A stretch of 64,000 bases of DNA from an uncultured Oxalicibacterium sp. GTDB taxonomy: Bacteria > Pseudomonadota > Gammaproteobacteria > Burkholderiales > Burkholderiaceae_D. Of this stretch, positions 28,733 through 38,572 are shown piece after piece. Location: positions 1 through 64,000 of the forward strand of contig NZ_CAJYMD010000039.1 of NCBI RefSeq assembly GCF_913776015.1, written 5' to 3'. Under the pieces are notes generated by a model that was not told the DNA's origin, made no database searches, and worked only from the letters and a program-made list of their open reading frames with translations. The position numbers and the translations under genes are program-made. The stretch's first letter is position 1. Each line of letters starts with the position of its first letter.

Positions 28733-31700
28733 GTGAATATTTCCGAACTTTGTATACGCCGGCCGGTCATGACCGTGCTGCTGTCGATCGCGATTGTCGT
28801 GATCGGCGCCTACAGTTATTTCAAGTTGCCGATTGCGGCATTGCCGAGTTACGACACGCCAGTCATCAATGTGACGGCGTCGCTGCCGGGTGCCAGCCCG
28901 GAAGTCATGGCGTCTTCGGTTGCGCTGCCGCTGGAAAAACAGTTCTCGACGATTTCAGGCCTGTCGACCATCAGTTCCAGCAGTACGCTCGGCAATACCT
29001 CGATCACGCTGGAGTTCGATCAAGACCGCAATATCGATGCGGCAGCAGTCGATGTGCAGGCGGCTCTTCTACGCGCGCAGCGCAGCCTGCCGATCGAGAT
29101 GACCTCGCTGCCGGCCTATCGCAAGGTCAATCCGGCTGACCAGGCTATTCTGCTGCTGGCGCTGACTTCGCCGTCGATGCCCTTGTCGGAACTCAACGAT
29201 TACGGCGAAAACCTGATTTCACCGTCTCTTTCCACGATCAATGGCGTGGCGCAGGTGCAGGTATTCGGCCAGCGCCGTTTTGCGGTGCGCGTGAAGGTCA
29301 AGCCGGATGAACTCGCGGCGCGCAACATGACGATGGATGAGTTGGCGCAGACAATTCGTGCAGCGAATGCCAATTCACCCGTCGGCGTACTCGACGGTGA
29401 GCGCCAGACGCTGACCTTGCAGGCCAACCGCCAGATGCAAAATGCGGCAGCGTTTGCCAATATCGTGATCAGTAGCAGCAACGGTCACGTGGTGAGACTG
29501 TCGGATGTAGCCGAGGTGACCGATAGCGTCGAATCCACCAAGAGCGGTAGCTGGGCGAATGGCAAACCTTCGATCGTGCTGGCGGTGCAGCGTCAGCCAA
29601 ATGCCAATACGGTTGCCGTGGTGGATGCGGTGAAAGCGCAGTTGCCGCTTTTCAAGGAGCAGATGCCTGCTTCGATCGACGTACAGGTCTTGAACGATCG
29701 TTCAGTCTCGATTCGCGAGGCGATTCATGATGTGCACTTCACGCTGGCGCTGACGATCGCGCTGGTCGTGATGGTGATTTTCCTGTTCCTCAAGCGTTTT
29801 ACGGCCACGCTGATCCCCGTATTGTCGTTGCCGATTTCGCTGATTGGTTGTGCGGCATTGATGTACTGGGCCGGTTTCAGTCTGGATAACGTTTCGCTGC
29901 TGGGTATCACGATTGCCGTTGGCCTAGTAGTGGATGACGCCATCGTCATGCTGGAAAACATCGTGCGTCATATCGAGGATGGCATGGAGCCATTGGCTGC
30001 GGCCCTCAAGGGTTCGCGCGAAGTTAGCTTCACCATCATTTCGATCTCGATCTCACTGGTGGCGGTATTCATTCCCATCTTCTTCATGCCGGGCGTGATC
30101 GGTTTGCTGTTCTATGAGTTTGCCGCTGTCGTGTCGCTGGCCGTATTGGTGTCGGCACTGATGTCACTGACGTTGGTACCGATGATGTGCAGCCGCTATC
30201 TGAAGGCAGAGCGCGAAGAACATGCGCCGCAGAATTGGATCAGCCGCAAGTTCGAGCAGGGTTTCGATCGCGTGCTGGCGGGGTATACGCGCGGCTTGGA
30301 TTGGTCGCTCGCGCATCGCAAACTGATTCTGTTGCTGGCGTTTGCTACCTTCGTGCTGACGGTGGTTTTGTTCATCACGATTCCCAAGGGCTTTTTCCCG
30401 ACCGAAGATATTGGACAGATCAGTGTGACGATTGAAGGGCCGGAAGATGCCGCTTATCCGACTATGGTCAAGCTGATGACGCAGGCATCTGAAATCATTC
30501 GTGCCAACCCCAATGTGGCAACGGGTACTGTGCGTACGCGTGACAGTAATGTTGGCACCATGTTTATCGGACTCAAGCCGCGTGCCGAGCGGGATTCGAT
30601 GGATGTCGTGTTGCGACAGTTACGGGCGAGTGTCAGGGATATTCCTGGCATCACGGTTTTCATGATGCCGGTGCAGAACCTGCGTCTTGGCGGTCGTAGC
30701 AGCAAGAGCCAATATCAATTCGTGTTGCAAAGCGTACGGGCCGATGAACTCAATGCCTGGTCGGAGAAATTGCTGGCACGCATGCGTGCCAATCCGTCGT
30801 TCATCGATGTGACCAGCGATTCGCAATTGAAGGGTTTGCAGGCCGAAGTGGTGATCGATCGTGACCGCGCCAATCAGGCCGGTATCGCGATTCAGGATAT
30901 TCGCACTGCGCTCTACAGTACCTTCGGCGATCGCCAGATTTCCACGATCTATACGAGTGCCAACAGTTACTACGTGATCATGCAGGACAGTAACGTCGGT
31001 CGCCAGGATGAGTCCGATCTCGGCAAGATCTACCTGCGCAGCAAGACCGGTGCACTGGTGCCACTGACAAGCGTGGCAACGGTAAAACGCACGGCCGGTC
31101 CGATTTCGGTCAACCATCAGGGGCAATTGCAGGCAATTACGCTGTCGTTCAATCTGGCGCCGGGCGTGCCGCTGGGGCAGGCAACGGCGCAACTCGACCG
31201 CATCAAGGCAGAAGTGGAATTGCCGCAAAGCATTATCACCAGCTACGCGGGGGATGCTGCCGTATTCCAGCAATCACAAGGTAACCAGATCGCGCTACTG
31301 ATTCTGGCCGTGGTGGTGATTTATATCCTGCTGGGCGTGCTGTATGAAAGTTATATCCATCCGATCACGATTCTGGCGGGGTTGCCGTCGGCGGTGGTGG
31401 GTGCCTTGCTCACACTGCGTATCTTCAATGTCGAACTGACGATGATCGCCATCATCGGCATCCTGCTGCTGATCGGGCTGGTGAAGAAAAACGCGATCAT
31501 GATGATCGATTTTGCGCTGGCGGCGCAGCGCGAGGAAGGCAAGACGCCGGCTGAAGCGATCCGCACGGCTTGCATTCTTCGCTTCCGACCGATCATGATG
31601 ACGACGCTGGCAGCCGCGATGGGAGCGATGCCGATTGCACTCGGGATCGGTGCCGGCGCCGAATTGCGTCAGCCGCTGGGGCTGGCGGTAGTGGGCGGCT

Positions 31701-31819
31701 TGATGGTGTCGCAGGTCATCACGCTGTTCATCACGCCAGTGATTTACCTGTATCTCGATCGTTACAGCGGCGACGGGCCGTTGCAGATCACGCCGGAGCA
31801 GATGGCCGCAGCACGCTGA
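28733..31819 (+). CDS. RND multidrug efflux transporter (HAE1/MdtB-C type)
   Basis: 1028 residues, GTG start. Proton-driven inner-membrane pump with 12 helices and two large periplasmic loops. TM1 is at 12-30 (MTVLLSIAIVVIGAYSYF); the proton-relay Asp pair is D401-D402 in TM4 (VGLVVDDAIVMLENI); RND signature regions include LPGASPEVMASSV, FFPTEDIGQISVTIEGPED and GLVKKNAIMMIDFAL. The lack of a long insertion and the phrase LPSYDTPVINVTASLPGA fit the MdtB/C or AcrD-like hydrophobic-amphiphilic subfamily; substrate is unknown. Forms an operon with the adaptor. Confidence 0.92.
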   Translation: MNISELCIRRPVMTVLLSIAIVVIGAYSYFKLPIAALPSYDTPVINVTASLPGASPEVMASSVALPLEKQFSTISGLSTISSSSTLGNTSITLEFDQDRNIDAAAVDVQAALLRAQRSLPIEMTSLPAYRKVNPADQAILLLALTSPSMPLSELNDYGENLISPSLSTINGVAQVQVFGQRRFAVRVKVKPDELAARNMTMDELAQTIRAANANSPVGVLDGERQTLTLQANRQMQNAAAFANIVISSSNGHVVRLSDVAEVTDSVESTKSGSWANGKPSIVLAVQRQPNANTVAVVDAVKAQLPLFKEQMPASIDVQVLNDRSVSIREAIHDVHFTLALTIALVVMVIFLFLKRFTATLIPVLSLPISLIGCAALMYWAGFSLDNVSLLGITIAVGLVVDDAIVMLENIVRHIEDGMEPLAAALKGSREVSFTIISISISLVAVFIPIFFMPGVIGLLFYEFAAVVSLAVLVSALMSLTLVPMMCSRYLKAEREEHAPQNWISRKFEQGFDRVLAGYTRGLDWSLAHRKLILLLAFATFVLTVVLFITIPKGFFPTEDIGQISVTIEGPEDAAYPTMVKLMTQASEIIRANPNVATGTVRTRDSNVGTMFIGLKPRAERDSMDVVLRQLRASVRDIPGITVFMMPVQNLRLGGRSSKSQYQFVLQSVRADELNAWSEKLLARMRANPSFIDVTSDSQLKGLQAEVVIDRDRANQAGIAIQDIRTALYSTFGDRQISTIYTSANSYYVIMQDSNVGRQDESDLGKIYLRSKTGALVPLTSVATVKRTAGPISVNHQGQLQAITLSFNLAPGVPLGQATAQLDRIKAEVELPQSIITSYAGDAAVFQQSQGNQIALLILAVVVIYILLGVLYESYIHPITILAGLPSAVVGALLTLRIFNVELTMIAIIGILLLIGLVKKNAIMMIDFALAAQREEGKTPAEAIRTACILRFRPIMMTTLAAAMGAMPIALGIGAGAELRQPLGLAVVGGLMVSQVITLFITPVIYLYLDRYSGDGPLQITPEQMAAAR

Positions 31820-32138
31820 TCGAAACTTTTTGGCGACACGCTCCACGTTTTGTTGCCATAACGAAGTGCTTGAAGTGAGATGGTGCGTGCGCTACAGCGC
31901 TTGCCACCTTCTCCGAGCCAGTGGCGCGTTTGGTCGAAGAAATTAAGGGCGCCGCATCGGCGTCATCCTGTCGGAGGCTGCTCTCTTGTCGGCGCGCATG
32001 CAGGGATCTTGGCGGTCGGTCGCGTTTGTTTCTTGCTGATGGGAAGAAACCCGGCGACTCTGTAAATGATCGGCCGGTGTCGGGTAAAATGCGGGTTGCC
32101 TTTGGTTTGCATTTTCCTCGTCCAACGCGAACGGCCCC
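31820..32138. other. Intergenic region before dnaX
   Basis: 319 bases between the RND pump and dnaX. Short frames here show no family features. The last 100 bases must hold the dnaX promoter and leader (a possible -10-like TAAAAT lies near 32085), but no clean pair could be assigned. Confidence 0.4.
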
Positions 32139-34286
32139 ATGTCCTATCAAGTTCTTGCTCGTAAATATCGTCCGAAGAGTTTCGACACCCTGGTCGGGCA
32201 GGAACACGTCGTGCGCGCACTCACGCATGCGCTCGATAACCAGCGCCTGCACCACGCCTATCTGTTTACAGGGACGCGCGGGGTTGGCAAGACGACGCTG
32301 TCGCGCATTCTGGCGAAGTCGTTCAATTGCACCGGTCCTGATGGCACTGGTGGCATCACCGCCACGCCATGCGGCGTGTGCGAAGCTTGCACCGCCATCG
32401 ATGCCGGCCGTTTCGTCGATTACATCGAAATGGATGCCGCCTCGAATCGTGGCGTCGATGAAATGGCGCAACTGCTCGAACAGGCGATCTACGCACCGTC
32501 CAATGCGCGCTTCAAGGTCTACATGATTGACGAGGTGCACATGCTGACCAGCCACGCCTTCAACGCCATGTTGAAGACGCTGGAAGAGCCGCCGGAGCAC
32601 ATCAAGTTCATTCTTGCGACGACCGATCCGCAAAAAATTCCCGTCACCGTGCTGTCGCGCTGCCTGCAGTTCAACCTCAAGCAGATGCCGCCGGGACATA
32701 TCGTCTCGCACCTTGAAAATATTCTCGGTCAGGAACAGATCGAATTCGATACGCCAGCCTTGCGCCTCCTTGCGCAAGGTGCGCATGGCTCGATGCGCGA
32801 TGCCTTGTCGCTGACCGATCAGGCCATCGCTTACGCCGCAGGCAAGGTAACGCTGGATGCGGTACAAGGCATGCTGGGTGCGCTCGACCAATCTTTCCTC
32901 GTGCGGATTCTCGATGCGCTGGTAGCCAAAGATGGCGCAGGTCTGCTGGCTGTTGCCGATGACATGGCAACGCGCAGTCTGTCGTACAACGCCGCCTTGC
33001 AGGATCTCGGTTCACTGCTGCATCGCGTAGCATTGGCGCAAAGCGTGCCTTCTGCGATTCCCGACGATTTGCCGGAACGCGAAGATGTGTTGCGTCTGGC
33101 AGGCTTGTTCGATGCCGAAGAAATTCAATTGTTCTACCAGATTGCCGTGCACGGCCGTAATGAATTGGGTCTGGCACCGGACGAATACGCTGGTTTCTCG
33201 ATGACCTTGCTGCGCATGCTGGCGTTTCGTCCTGGCTTGGGTGCCGCAGATGTGGCGCCGCCCACGTCCGCTGGAAATGCCGCACCAAAGATCGTGCATG
33301 GTACGACGACCTCCGCACCGCTTGCGACTTCGCAGGCAGCGGTGCCGACTATGGCGTCTCCATCCGCTTCCGCCGCACGGCTGAGCGCCGCGCCGCAGGC
33401 CGCTACCACCAGCGCACCAGTCGTCCAACGGCCTGCTGGCAGCGTGAGCCCGGCACGCGCTGCGCTGGAAGCAGCACGTGCTGGCATGAAAGGTGGCGGT
33501 GCGCGTCCTGCGCAGGCTGCACCTGCTCCTTCACCAGCTTCAATGCCGCAAACGCCCGTTGCGTCGGCACCGCCATCCGTAGCCGCAATGGTGCCTAGTC
33601 CGGCACCCGCGCCAGTGACGCCAGCACCTATCGTCAGCGCGTCGCCGACATCACGCGTGCCATCGTCCTTCGATCAGGCGCCACCGATGGACTTGTCCGA
33701 TTTGCCGCCTGCGCCGCCGTGGGAGGATGAATTCGATTTGCCGCCTTCGAGTGGTGTACAGGAAGACGGTCTCAGCGCACCGGCTCAAAAAAAAACTGAA
33801 ACGCTGAGCGTTGAGGAAATTCAACCGACCGCATCCATCGCCTTGACGGCAACGCCGGCTGATGCGATCCGACCCTTCCTGCTGCATCCTGTCGAAGGCT
33901 TGTCCTGGGATGGCAATTGGCCTGTTCTGGCTGCGGCGCTGCCGGTACGCGGCATGGTGCAACAACTCGCGCATCAGAGCGAGCTGATGGGTGCCAGCCG
34001 TGAAGGCAATGCCATCGTGCTCGATCTGCAAGTCAATGTGGAAACCTTGCTGGCCGCTGGCAGTGTGGAAAAACTGACGGGTTGCCTGAGCGAACATTTT
34101 GGTCAGACCGTGCGCCTTAATACGAAGCTGGGCCCGGTGCAGCATACGGCGAATGCCGCCGCCATTGCCTATCGTGCCGAGCGTCAGCGCGAAGCCGAGC
34201 AGTCGATGCAGGACGATCCCTTTGTACAGAAACTCATGCGTGAACTGGGTGCGACCATTCTGCCCGGTTCGGTGCGGCCGGTCTGA
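32139..34286 (+). CDS. dnaX: DNA polymerase III tau subunit (and probable gamma by frame change)
   Basis: 715 residues. AAA+ clamp-loader subunit: Walker [10 protein letters not shown] at 45-53, zinc cysteines C64, C78, C81 and C84, Walker B MIDEVHML, sensor 1 [15 protein letters not shown] arginine-finger motif [10 protein letters not shown]. Domains I-III end near residue 370; a long Pro/Ala/Ser linker (about 370-540) follows, then the tau-only domains that bind DnaB and the alpha polymerase. At 33787-33795 there is a run of nine A, read as CAA AAA AAA ACT. A -1 shift gives AAC TGA (stop 33797), and a +1 shift gives a stop at 33805, so both yield a product of about 553-556 residues resembling gamma. 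ybaB and recR follow. Confidence 0.95.
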   Translation: MSYQVLARKYRPKSFDTLVGQEHVVRALTHALDNQRLHHAYLFTGTRGVGKTTLSRILAKSFNCTGPDGTGGITATPCGVCEACTAIDAGRFVDYIEMDAASNRGVDEMAQLLEQAIYAPSNARFKVYMIDEVHMLTSHAFNAMLKTLEEPPEHIKFILATTDPQKIPVTVLSRCLQFNLKQMPPGHIVSHLENILGQEQIEFDTPALRLLAQGAHGSMRDALSLTDQAIAYAAGKVTLDAVQGMLGALDQSFLVRILDALVAKDGAGLLAVADDMATRSLSYNAALQDLGSLLHRVALAQSVPSAIPDDLPEREDVLRLAGLFDAEEIQLFYQIAVHGRNELGLAPDEYAGFSMTLLRMLAFRPGLGAADVAPPTSAGNAAPKIVHGTTTSAPLATSQAAVPTMASPSASAARLSAAPQAATTSAPVVQRPAGSVSPARAALEAARAGMKGGGARPAQAAPAPSPASMPQTPVASAPPSVAAMVPSPAPAPVTPAPIVSASPTSRVPSSFDQAPPMDLSDLPPAPPWEDEFDLPPSSGVQEDGLSAPAQKKTETLSVEEIQPTASIALTATPADAIRPFLLHPVEGLSWDGNWPVLAAALPVRGMVQQLAHQSELMGASREGNAIVLDLQVNVETLLAAGSVEKLTGCLSEHFGQTVRLNTKLGPVQHTANAAAIAYRAERQREAEQSMQDDPFVQKLMRELGATILPGSVRPV
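33773..33812 (+). promoter_or_regulatory. Candidate dnaX slippage/frameshift site with flanking hairpin
   Basis: A run of nine A at 33787-33795 sits between CTCAGCG (33773-33779) and CGCTGAG (33802-33808), which are exactly complementary, so the A run would be in the loop of a hairpin; a competing smaller hairpin is AACGC (33800-33804) with GCGTT (33808-33812). Stops occur at once in the -1 frame (TGA 33797-33799) and in the +1 frame (TGA 33805-33807). Long A runs in dnaX cause gamma synthesis by transcript slippage in Thermus, and A AAA AAG causes ribosomal -1 shifting in E. coli. Confidence 0.6.
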
Positions 34287-34342
34287 TCCGGCACGCATCG
34301 CTTTTTCTCTTTATTCCCGATTCAATCAAAGGAGTTTCCATC

Positions 34343-34669
34343 ATGATGAAAAACCAGTTGGCAGGCTTGATGAAGCAGGCGCAGGCCATGCAGGACAACA
34401 TGAAGAAGATGCAGGAACAACTGGCTTCGATCGAAGTGGAAGGCCAGTCGGGTGCCGGTCTGGTCAAGGTTGTCATGAGCTGCAAGCATGACGTCAAGCG
34501 CGTCACCATCGATCCTTCGCTCGTCGGCGACGACAAGGACATGCTGGAAGATCTGGTTGCTGCTGCCTTCAACGATGCCGTGCGCAAAGCCGAAGTGACA
34601 TCGCAGGAAAAGATGGCAGGCGTCACTGCCGGCATGCCATTGCCACCCGGCTTCAAGATGCCGTTCTGA
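34343..34669 (+). CDS. ybaB: YbaB/EbfC nucleoid-associated protein
   Basis: 108 residues. Small dimeric DNA-binding protein of the tweezers-like YbaB family. Features: [28 protein letters not shown] is spread over the N-terminal helix and first strands, VTIDPSLV, and [17 protein letters not shown] helix; C-terminal [11 protein letters not shown] is typical. AAAGGAG lies about eight bases before the ATG. The dnaX-ybaB-recR order is widely conserved and suggests a role near replication or repair. Confidence 0.94.
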   Translation: MMKNQLAGLMKQAQAMQDNMKKMQEQLASIEVEGQSGAGLVKVVMSCKHDVKRVTIDPSLVGDDKDMLEDLVAAAFNDAVRKAEVTSQEKMAGVTAGMPLPPGFKMPF

Positions 34670-34682
34670 TCGCGGGAACGCG

Positions 34683-35279
34683 TTGAAAACACCTTCCAGC
34701 CTTGATTTTCTGACCGAAGCGCTGCGCCGCTTACCCGGTGTGGGGCCGAAATCCGCGCAGCGGATGGCCTTTCACCTGATGCAGCACGATCGCGATGGTG
34801 CCGCCTTGCTGGGCCGCGCCCTGTCGCAGGCGGTCGAGAAGGTGCAGCACTGCGCGATGTGTAACACCTTCACCGAACACGAGGTGTGCGAGGTGTGTCT
34901 GGATGGTGAGCGCAATCCCGAGCTACTGTGCGTGGTCGAAACACCGGGCGATCAGGTGATGATCGAGCAGACCTTGACCTATAAAGGCTTGTACTTCGTG
35001 TTGATGGGCAGATTGTCGCCGCTGGATGGCATCGGCCCGCGCGATATTCATCTGGAAAAGCTGATTGCCCGCGCGACTGACGGTATCGTGCAGGAAGTCG
35101 TGCTCGCCACCAACTTTACCAACGAAGGTGAGGCGACCGCGCATTACATCAGTGAAACGCTGAAGGCACGCGGCCTCAAGGTCAGCCGTCTGGCGCGTGG
35201 TGTGCCGGTCGGTGGTGAACTCGAATACGTCGATGCCGGCACGATTGCGCGTGCCATGCTGGATCGCCGTACAACCTGA
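34683..35279 (+). CDS. recR: Recombination mediator RecR
   Basis: 198 residues, TTG start 13 bases after ybaB. RecR with RecO/RecF loads RecA at gaps. The helix-hairpin-helix [17 protein letters not shown] is N-terminal, the four-Cys zinc finger is [16 protein letters not shown], and the Toprim domain has [17 protein letters not shown] and [18 protein letters not shown]-terminal Walker-B-like segment [18 protein letters not shown] is complete. Normal length (E. coli 201). Confidence 0.95.
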   Translation: MKTPSSLDFLTEALRRLPGVGPKSAQRMAFHLMQHDRDGAALLGRALSQAVEKVQHCAMCNTFTEHEVCEVCLDGERNPELLCVVETPGDQVMIEQTLTYKGLYFVLMGRLSPLDGIGPRDIHLEKLIARATDGIVQEVVLATNFTNEGEATAHYISETLKARGLKVSRLARGVPVGGELEYVDAGTIARAMLDRRTT

Positions 35280-35346
35280 CCATTTACTTTCGATTGCCTG
35301 ATGCCGATTTCTGCCGTATCAGGCGGCTTCTGCATGGAGTGCTGAC

Positions 35347-36015
35347 ATGTCCCTGCATCTGATCGACGGCTTATCTCAACGCTGGCAATCCCTGAGCACT
35401 TCGCTACGCGCGGACCCGGCTGCGGCATCGCATGTCTGGTGGACGTTGTGCGAGCGTCTGTGCGAGCCGCATCGCCGCTATCACGGCCTGTCGCATGTGG
35501 CTGCGCTGCTGACGCAGGCCGAGCGCTGGGCCGATCACATTCGGGATGCGCATGTGGTGCAACTGGCGATCTGGTTTCACGATGCCGTCTACGATCCGCA
35601 GCAGGATGACAATGAAGCGCGCAGCGCCGATCTGGCGCGCTGTGCCTTGCTCGACATGCAGATCGATGAAGCCCTGATTCCCCATGTGACGGCCTGCATT
35701 GCGGCGACCGCAGGCCATCGTGTCACGACGGAGGAAGTGCCTGATTTGCCCTTGTTTCTCGATCTGGATCTGGCGATTCTCGGCGGCGAGCCTCGTGAGT
35801 ATGCGCAGTACCGCGCCGCCATTCGAGCCGAATACGCCTGGGTCGAAGAAACGGCATTCCGTGACGCACGTGCCAAGGTATTGCAAGCCTTTCTCGATCG
35901 TCCCGTCCTGTATTTCACTGAACCGTTGCGGCAGGCGTATGAAGCGCGTGCGCGCGACAATGTGCTGGACGAACTGCAGGCACTCTCCCAACCGATTCAC
36001 CCGATTCCCGACTGA
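35347..36015 (+). CDS. HD-superfamily metal-dependent phosphohydrolase
   Basis: 222 residues. The protein belongs to the group of predicted HD hydrolases with motif order RRYHGLSHV (metal His), AIWFHDAVYDP (HD pair) and DLDLAILGG (distal Asp). Family members are about 200-220 residues and their substrate is undetermined. The gene starts about 67 bases after recR and ends 5 bases before the CoA-transferase gene, so those two may share a transcript. Databases sometimes give an unrelated NMDA-receptor name for this family, which should be ignored. Confidence 0.78.
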   Translation: MSLHLIDGLSQRWQSLSTSLRADPAAASHVWWTLCERLCEPHRRYHGLSHVAALLTQAERWADHIRDAHVVQLAIWFHDAVYDPQQDDNEARSADLARCALLDMQIDEALIPHVTACIAATAGHRVTTEEVPDLPLFLDLDLAILGGEPREYAQYRAAIRAEYAWVEETAFRDARAKVLQAFLDRPVLYFTEPLRQAYEARARDNVLDELQALSQPIHPIPD

Positions 36016-36020
36016 ATGTC

Positions 36021-37268
36021 ATGACCGCCACCCCAAAAACTTCCGGCCCGCTTGCCGGTATCAAGGTTCTCGAACTCGGCACGCTGATTGCCGGGCCATT
36101 CTGCTCGCGCATGCTGGCCGAATTCGGTGCCGATGTGATCAAGATCGAATCGCCGGATGGCGGCGATCCGATCCGGCAATGGCGCGTATTGAAAGACGGC
36201 ACCTCGTTGTGGTGGTCGGTGCAGGCGCGCAACAAGAAAAGTCTGACGCTCAATCTCAAGGATCCACGCGGTCAGGAGATTGCACGCCAACTGGCTTTGG
36301 AAGCCGACATCATCATCGAGAACTATCGTCCGGGCGTGCTGGAAAAATGGTCGCTCGGTTACGAGCAATTGAAAGCGGTCAATCCCGCTACCATCATGGT
36401 GCGGCTATCGGGTTTCGGCCAGACCGGGCCGATGAAGGATCAACCGGGTTTCGGTGCGATTGGCGAATCGATGGGCGGCATGCGTTATGTATCGGGCTTT
36501 CCCGATCGCCCACCATTGCGCATTGGCATCTCGATTGGCGATTCGGTGGCGGCATTGCACGGCGTGATCGGTGCCATGATGGCTTTGCGGCATCGCGATG
36601 TGACGGGTGGTCGCTGGAATGGCCAAACGGGTGAGGCATGCGTGGCAGGGCAGGGCCAGATGATCGACGTCGCGCTCTACGAAGCCGTGTTCAACATGAT
36701 GGAATCGCTGGTGCCTGAATACGATTACGCCGGCGTGGTGCGCGAACGCACGGGCGGTGCCTTGCCCGGGATCGTACCGTCGAATACCTACACCACTGGC
36801 GACCATGAAAACATCGTGATCGCCGGGAATGGCGATGCCATCTTCAAGCGTCTGATGCTGGCGATGGGGCGGGATGATCTTGCCAATGATCCGCAACTGG
36901 CGCGCAACGATGGTCGCGTGCCGCGTACGCAGGAAATCGATGATGCGATTCAGGCTTGGTGCGCGACGCAGACCATCGATTCTGCATTGCAAATACTGCA
37001 GGAGGCCGATGTGCCGGTAGGCCGCATCTATTCGGTGCGCGACATGATGTGCGATCCGCAATTTCTCGCGCGCCAGATGTTTGAGCAACATGCATTCAAG
37101 GACGGTACGCCGATCAAGCTGCCAGCCGTTACGCCCAAATTGTCAGCCACACCTGGTGAAACGCGTTGGCTGGGTCCAACCTTGGGTGAGCATACCGACG
37201 AGGTATTGCAGGCGCTCGGTTACGATGCAGCAGCCATTGCCGCCTTGCATCGCGACGGGGTGGTGTAG
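36021..37268 (+). CDS. CaiB/BaiF (class III) CoA transferase
   Basis: 415 residues. Family III CoA transferases move CoA between carboxylic acids through a Asp-bound mixed anhydride. Features: GIKVLELGTLIAGPFCSRML start, the ADVIKIESPDGGDP segment, LNLKDPRGQEIARQL, and the region MIDVALYEAVFNMME carrying the catalytic Asp. The donor and acceptor cannot be predicted. A hairpin lies just downstream at 37280-37305. Confidence 0.88.
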   Translation: MTATPKTSGPLAGIKVLELGTLIAGPFCSRMLAEFGADVIKIESPDGGDPIRQWRVLKDGTSLWWSVQARNKKSLTLNLKDPRGQEIARQLALEADIIIENYRPGVLEKWSLGYEQLKAVNPATIMVRLSGFGQTGPMKDQPGFGAIGESMGGMRYVSGFPDRPPLRIGISIGDSVAALHGVIGAMMALRHRDVTGGRWNGQTGEACVAGQGQMIDVALYEAVFNMMESLVPEYDYAGVVRERTGGALPGIVPSNTYTTGDHENIVIAGNGDAIFKRLMLAMGRDDLANDPQLARNDGRVPRTQEIDDAIQAWCATQTIDSALQILQEADVPVGRIYSVRDMMCDPQFLARQMFEQHAFKDGTPIKLPAVTPKLSATPGETRWLGPTLGEHTDEVLQALGYDAAAIAALHRDGVV

Positions 37269-37279
37269 GGAATGATGTT

Positions 37280-37305
37280 GGTGGGTCGACAATGATCGAC
37301 CCACC
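37280..37305 (+). terminator. Hairpin after CoA transferase gene
   Basis: GGTGGGTCGA (37280-37289) and TCGACCCACC (37296-37305) form a perfect ten-base stem with a six-base loop, 12 bases after the CoA transferase stop. There is no clear T tract behind it, so it may be a weak terminator or an mRNA-stabilising stem. Confidence 0.5.
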
Positions 37306-37362
37306 CAGTGTTACAAGGCTGGCGTGATGACAGCCACGGATGCAATTCAAAAGGAGCAGATC

Positions 37363-37452
37363 ATGGACAAGAATTTCTTCAAGCAGTTTGCGATTGCCTT
37401 ATGCCTGTTCCTACTTGGTTATTGGACATTCAATGGCCTGATCTTCAACTGA
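37363..37452 (+). CDS. 29-residue single-span membrane peptide
   Basis: A short gene with AAGGAG six bases before the ATG. The product MDKNFFKQFAIALCLFLLGY-WTFNGLIFN is a basic/polar N-terminus followed by one hydrophobic span of about 18 residues. The reading frame, strong ribosome-binding site and membrane-peptide composition support a real small protein; conservation cannot be tested here. It stands alone between the CoA transferase and a convergent outer-membrane protein gene. Function unknown. Confidence 0.6.
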   Translation: MDKNFFKQFAIALCLFLLGYWTFNGLIFN

Positions 37453-37521
37453 TCGCTCATCTTTTTAGCTATTTTCATACGCTTACCCAGGCGCATGAAC
37501 ATGCTTATCTCTCATGCCTCC

Positions 37522-38055
37522 TCAGAAACGCACACCACCTGTCCACATGGCGCCCGCGGCGCCGAACACGATGACTTCCGTGCACAACTGCTTGTAGCAG
37601 TAGCCGACGGCCGGCAGGATGACTGGCGCGGTACCGTATTTGTTGAGCGGAATCTTGTCCTGGTATTCATCCTTGTAACCGTGGATCAGGCCACCGACCA
37701 CTTTGACGTAGGTATTCGGCGATGCATCGAAGGGGTGATATTTCTTGCCCCAATAAACGAGTGAAGTCGGTTGACGATAGGAATTCTTGAAATACGCAGC
37801 ACCGACCACGGTGTTGTCACGGTAATTCCATTCCAGATTGAGCAAATGCTGTGTGTTGTTGTGTTCCGGACTTGGCCGGAAATGGCGTGTGGCGATACTC
37901 GTGCTGAAGGTGATGTTGTGCGGTGCACTTTCAGGCGGCAGAGAGGTATCGGTTTGCTCGGCAGACGCGGGGAATATGCAGCCTGCTCCCAAGGCCAGTG
38001 CAAGAGCGCTCAAACGGAATGCGGAATATGGGTGACGCGAAGAAACATTTTTCAT
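37522..38055 (-). CDS. Small outer-membrane beta-barrel protein
   Basis: 177 residues from the ATG at 38055, chosen because it leads straight into a signal peptide (SALALALGAGCIFPASA); the open frame extends 42 codons further without family character. Mature part: amphipathic strands HLLNLEWNYRDNTVVGAAYF, KYHPFDASPNTYVKVVGGLI and AVGYCYKQLCTEVIVFG, ending in GGVRF with terminal Phe. This fits an eight-strand outer-membrane barrel of a family common in Burkholderiales and often mislabelled as glycerol-3-phosphate transporter. It recalls PagP/PagL-like barrels in size, but no catalytic residues can be assigned. Confidence 0.65.
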   Translation of the reverse strand: MKNVSSRHPYSAFRLSALALALGAGCIFPASAEQTDTSLPPESAPHNITFSTSIATRHFRPSPEHNNTQHLLNLEWNYRDNTVVGAAYFKNSYRQPTSLVYWGKKYHPFDASPNTYVKVVGGLIHGYKDEYQDKIPLNKYGTAPVILPAVGYCYKQLCTEVIVFGAAGAMWTGGVRF

Positions 38056-38184
38056 AAGGGGGAATACTGCTACTGCAGTCGAACAAGGTAAAGACATGTG
38101 TAGGAGTCTATGTAGCCTTCCAGGTTCCCTTTTGTCAATTTCCTTCAGGCAAGCGCCGCCCATTTCCCCCCACTTTTTCAAGCA

Positions 38185-38460
38185 TCAGCGTAGGACACTC
38201 GCCGGTTTTACCGTCAATGCCACAAGCTTGACGACGAGTGGTCGCACCATCATCACGCAAACGAAGGCGACCGGCATTGCCAGTTGATAGGCGTGCAAGA
38301 CGCGCAACAGATAGCCATTATCGATGCCGCTGCCTGCGGCAACGATGACAAGGCACATCAGCATAGCCATGATGCCGGACATGTAGAAAGCGAATACTGC
38401 CGGTGTAAAACGCGTCGGAATACGTTGTACAAACAGACGTGAGAAATAAGTCGAGGTCAT
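38185..38460 (-). CDS. DUF2798-type small membrane protein
   Basis: 91 residues with two hydrophobic spans (FAFYMSGIMAMLMCLVIVAA at about 25-44 and a second around 60-80). The pattern RIPTRFTPAVFAFYMSGIMA and YQLAMPVAFVCVMMVRPLV match DUF2798 proteins. Function unknown. It is divergent from a LysR regulator gene 112 bases away, the usual geometry for a regulator and its target, and lies 129 bases upstream of the small barrel gene on the same strand. Confidence 0.75.
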   Translation of the reverse strand: MTSTYFSRLFVQRIPTRFTPAVFAFYMSGIMAMLMCLVIVAAGSGIDNGYLLRVLHAYQLAMPVAFVCVMMVRPLVVKLVALTVKPASVLR

Positions 38461-38572
38461 GATTTTCCTTTCAAAGACAGGTGTACTGTAAGAAAATCAG
38501 TCGAAAGAAACTAGCTGGCAATATCTAAAATTAGAGTAAATAAAAACTTACGAATGAGAAGGGCTGGCACTT

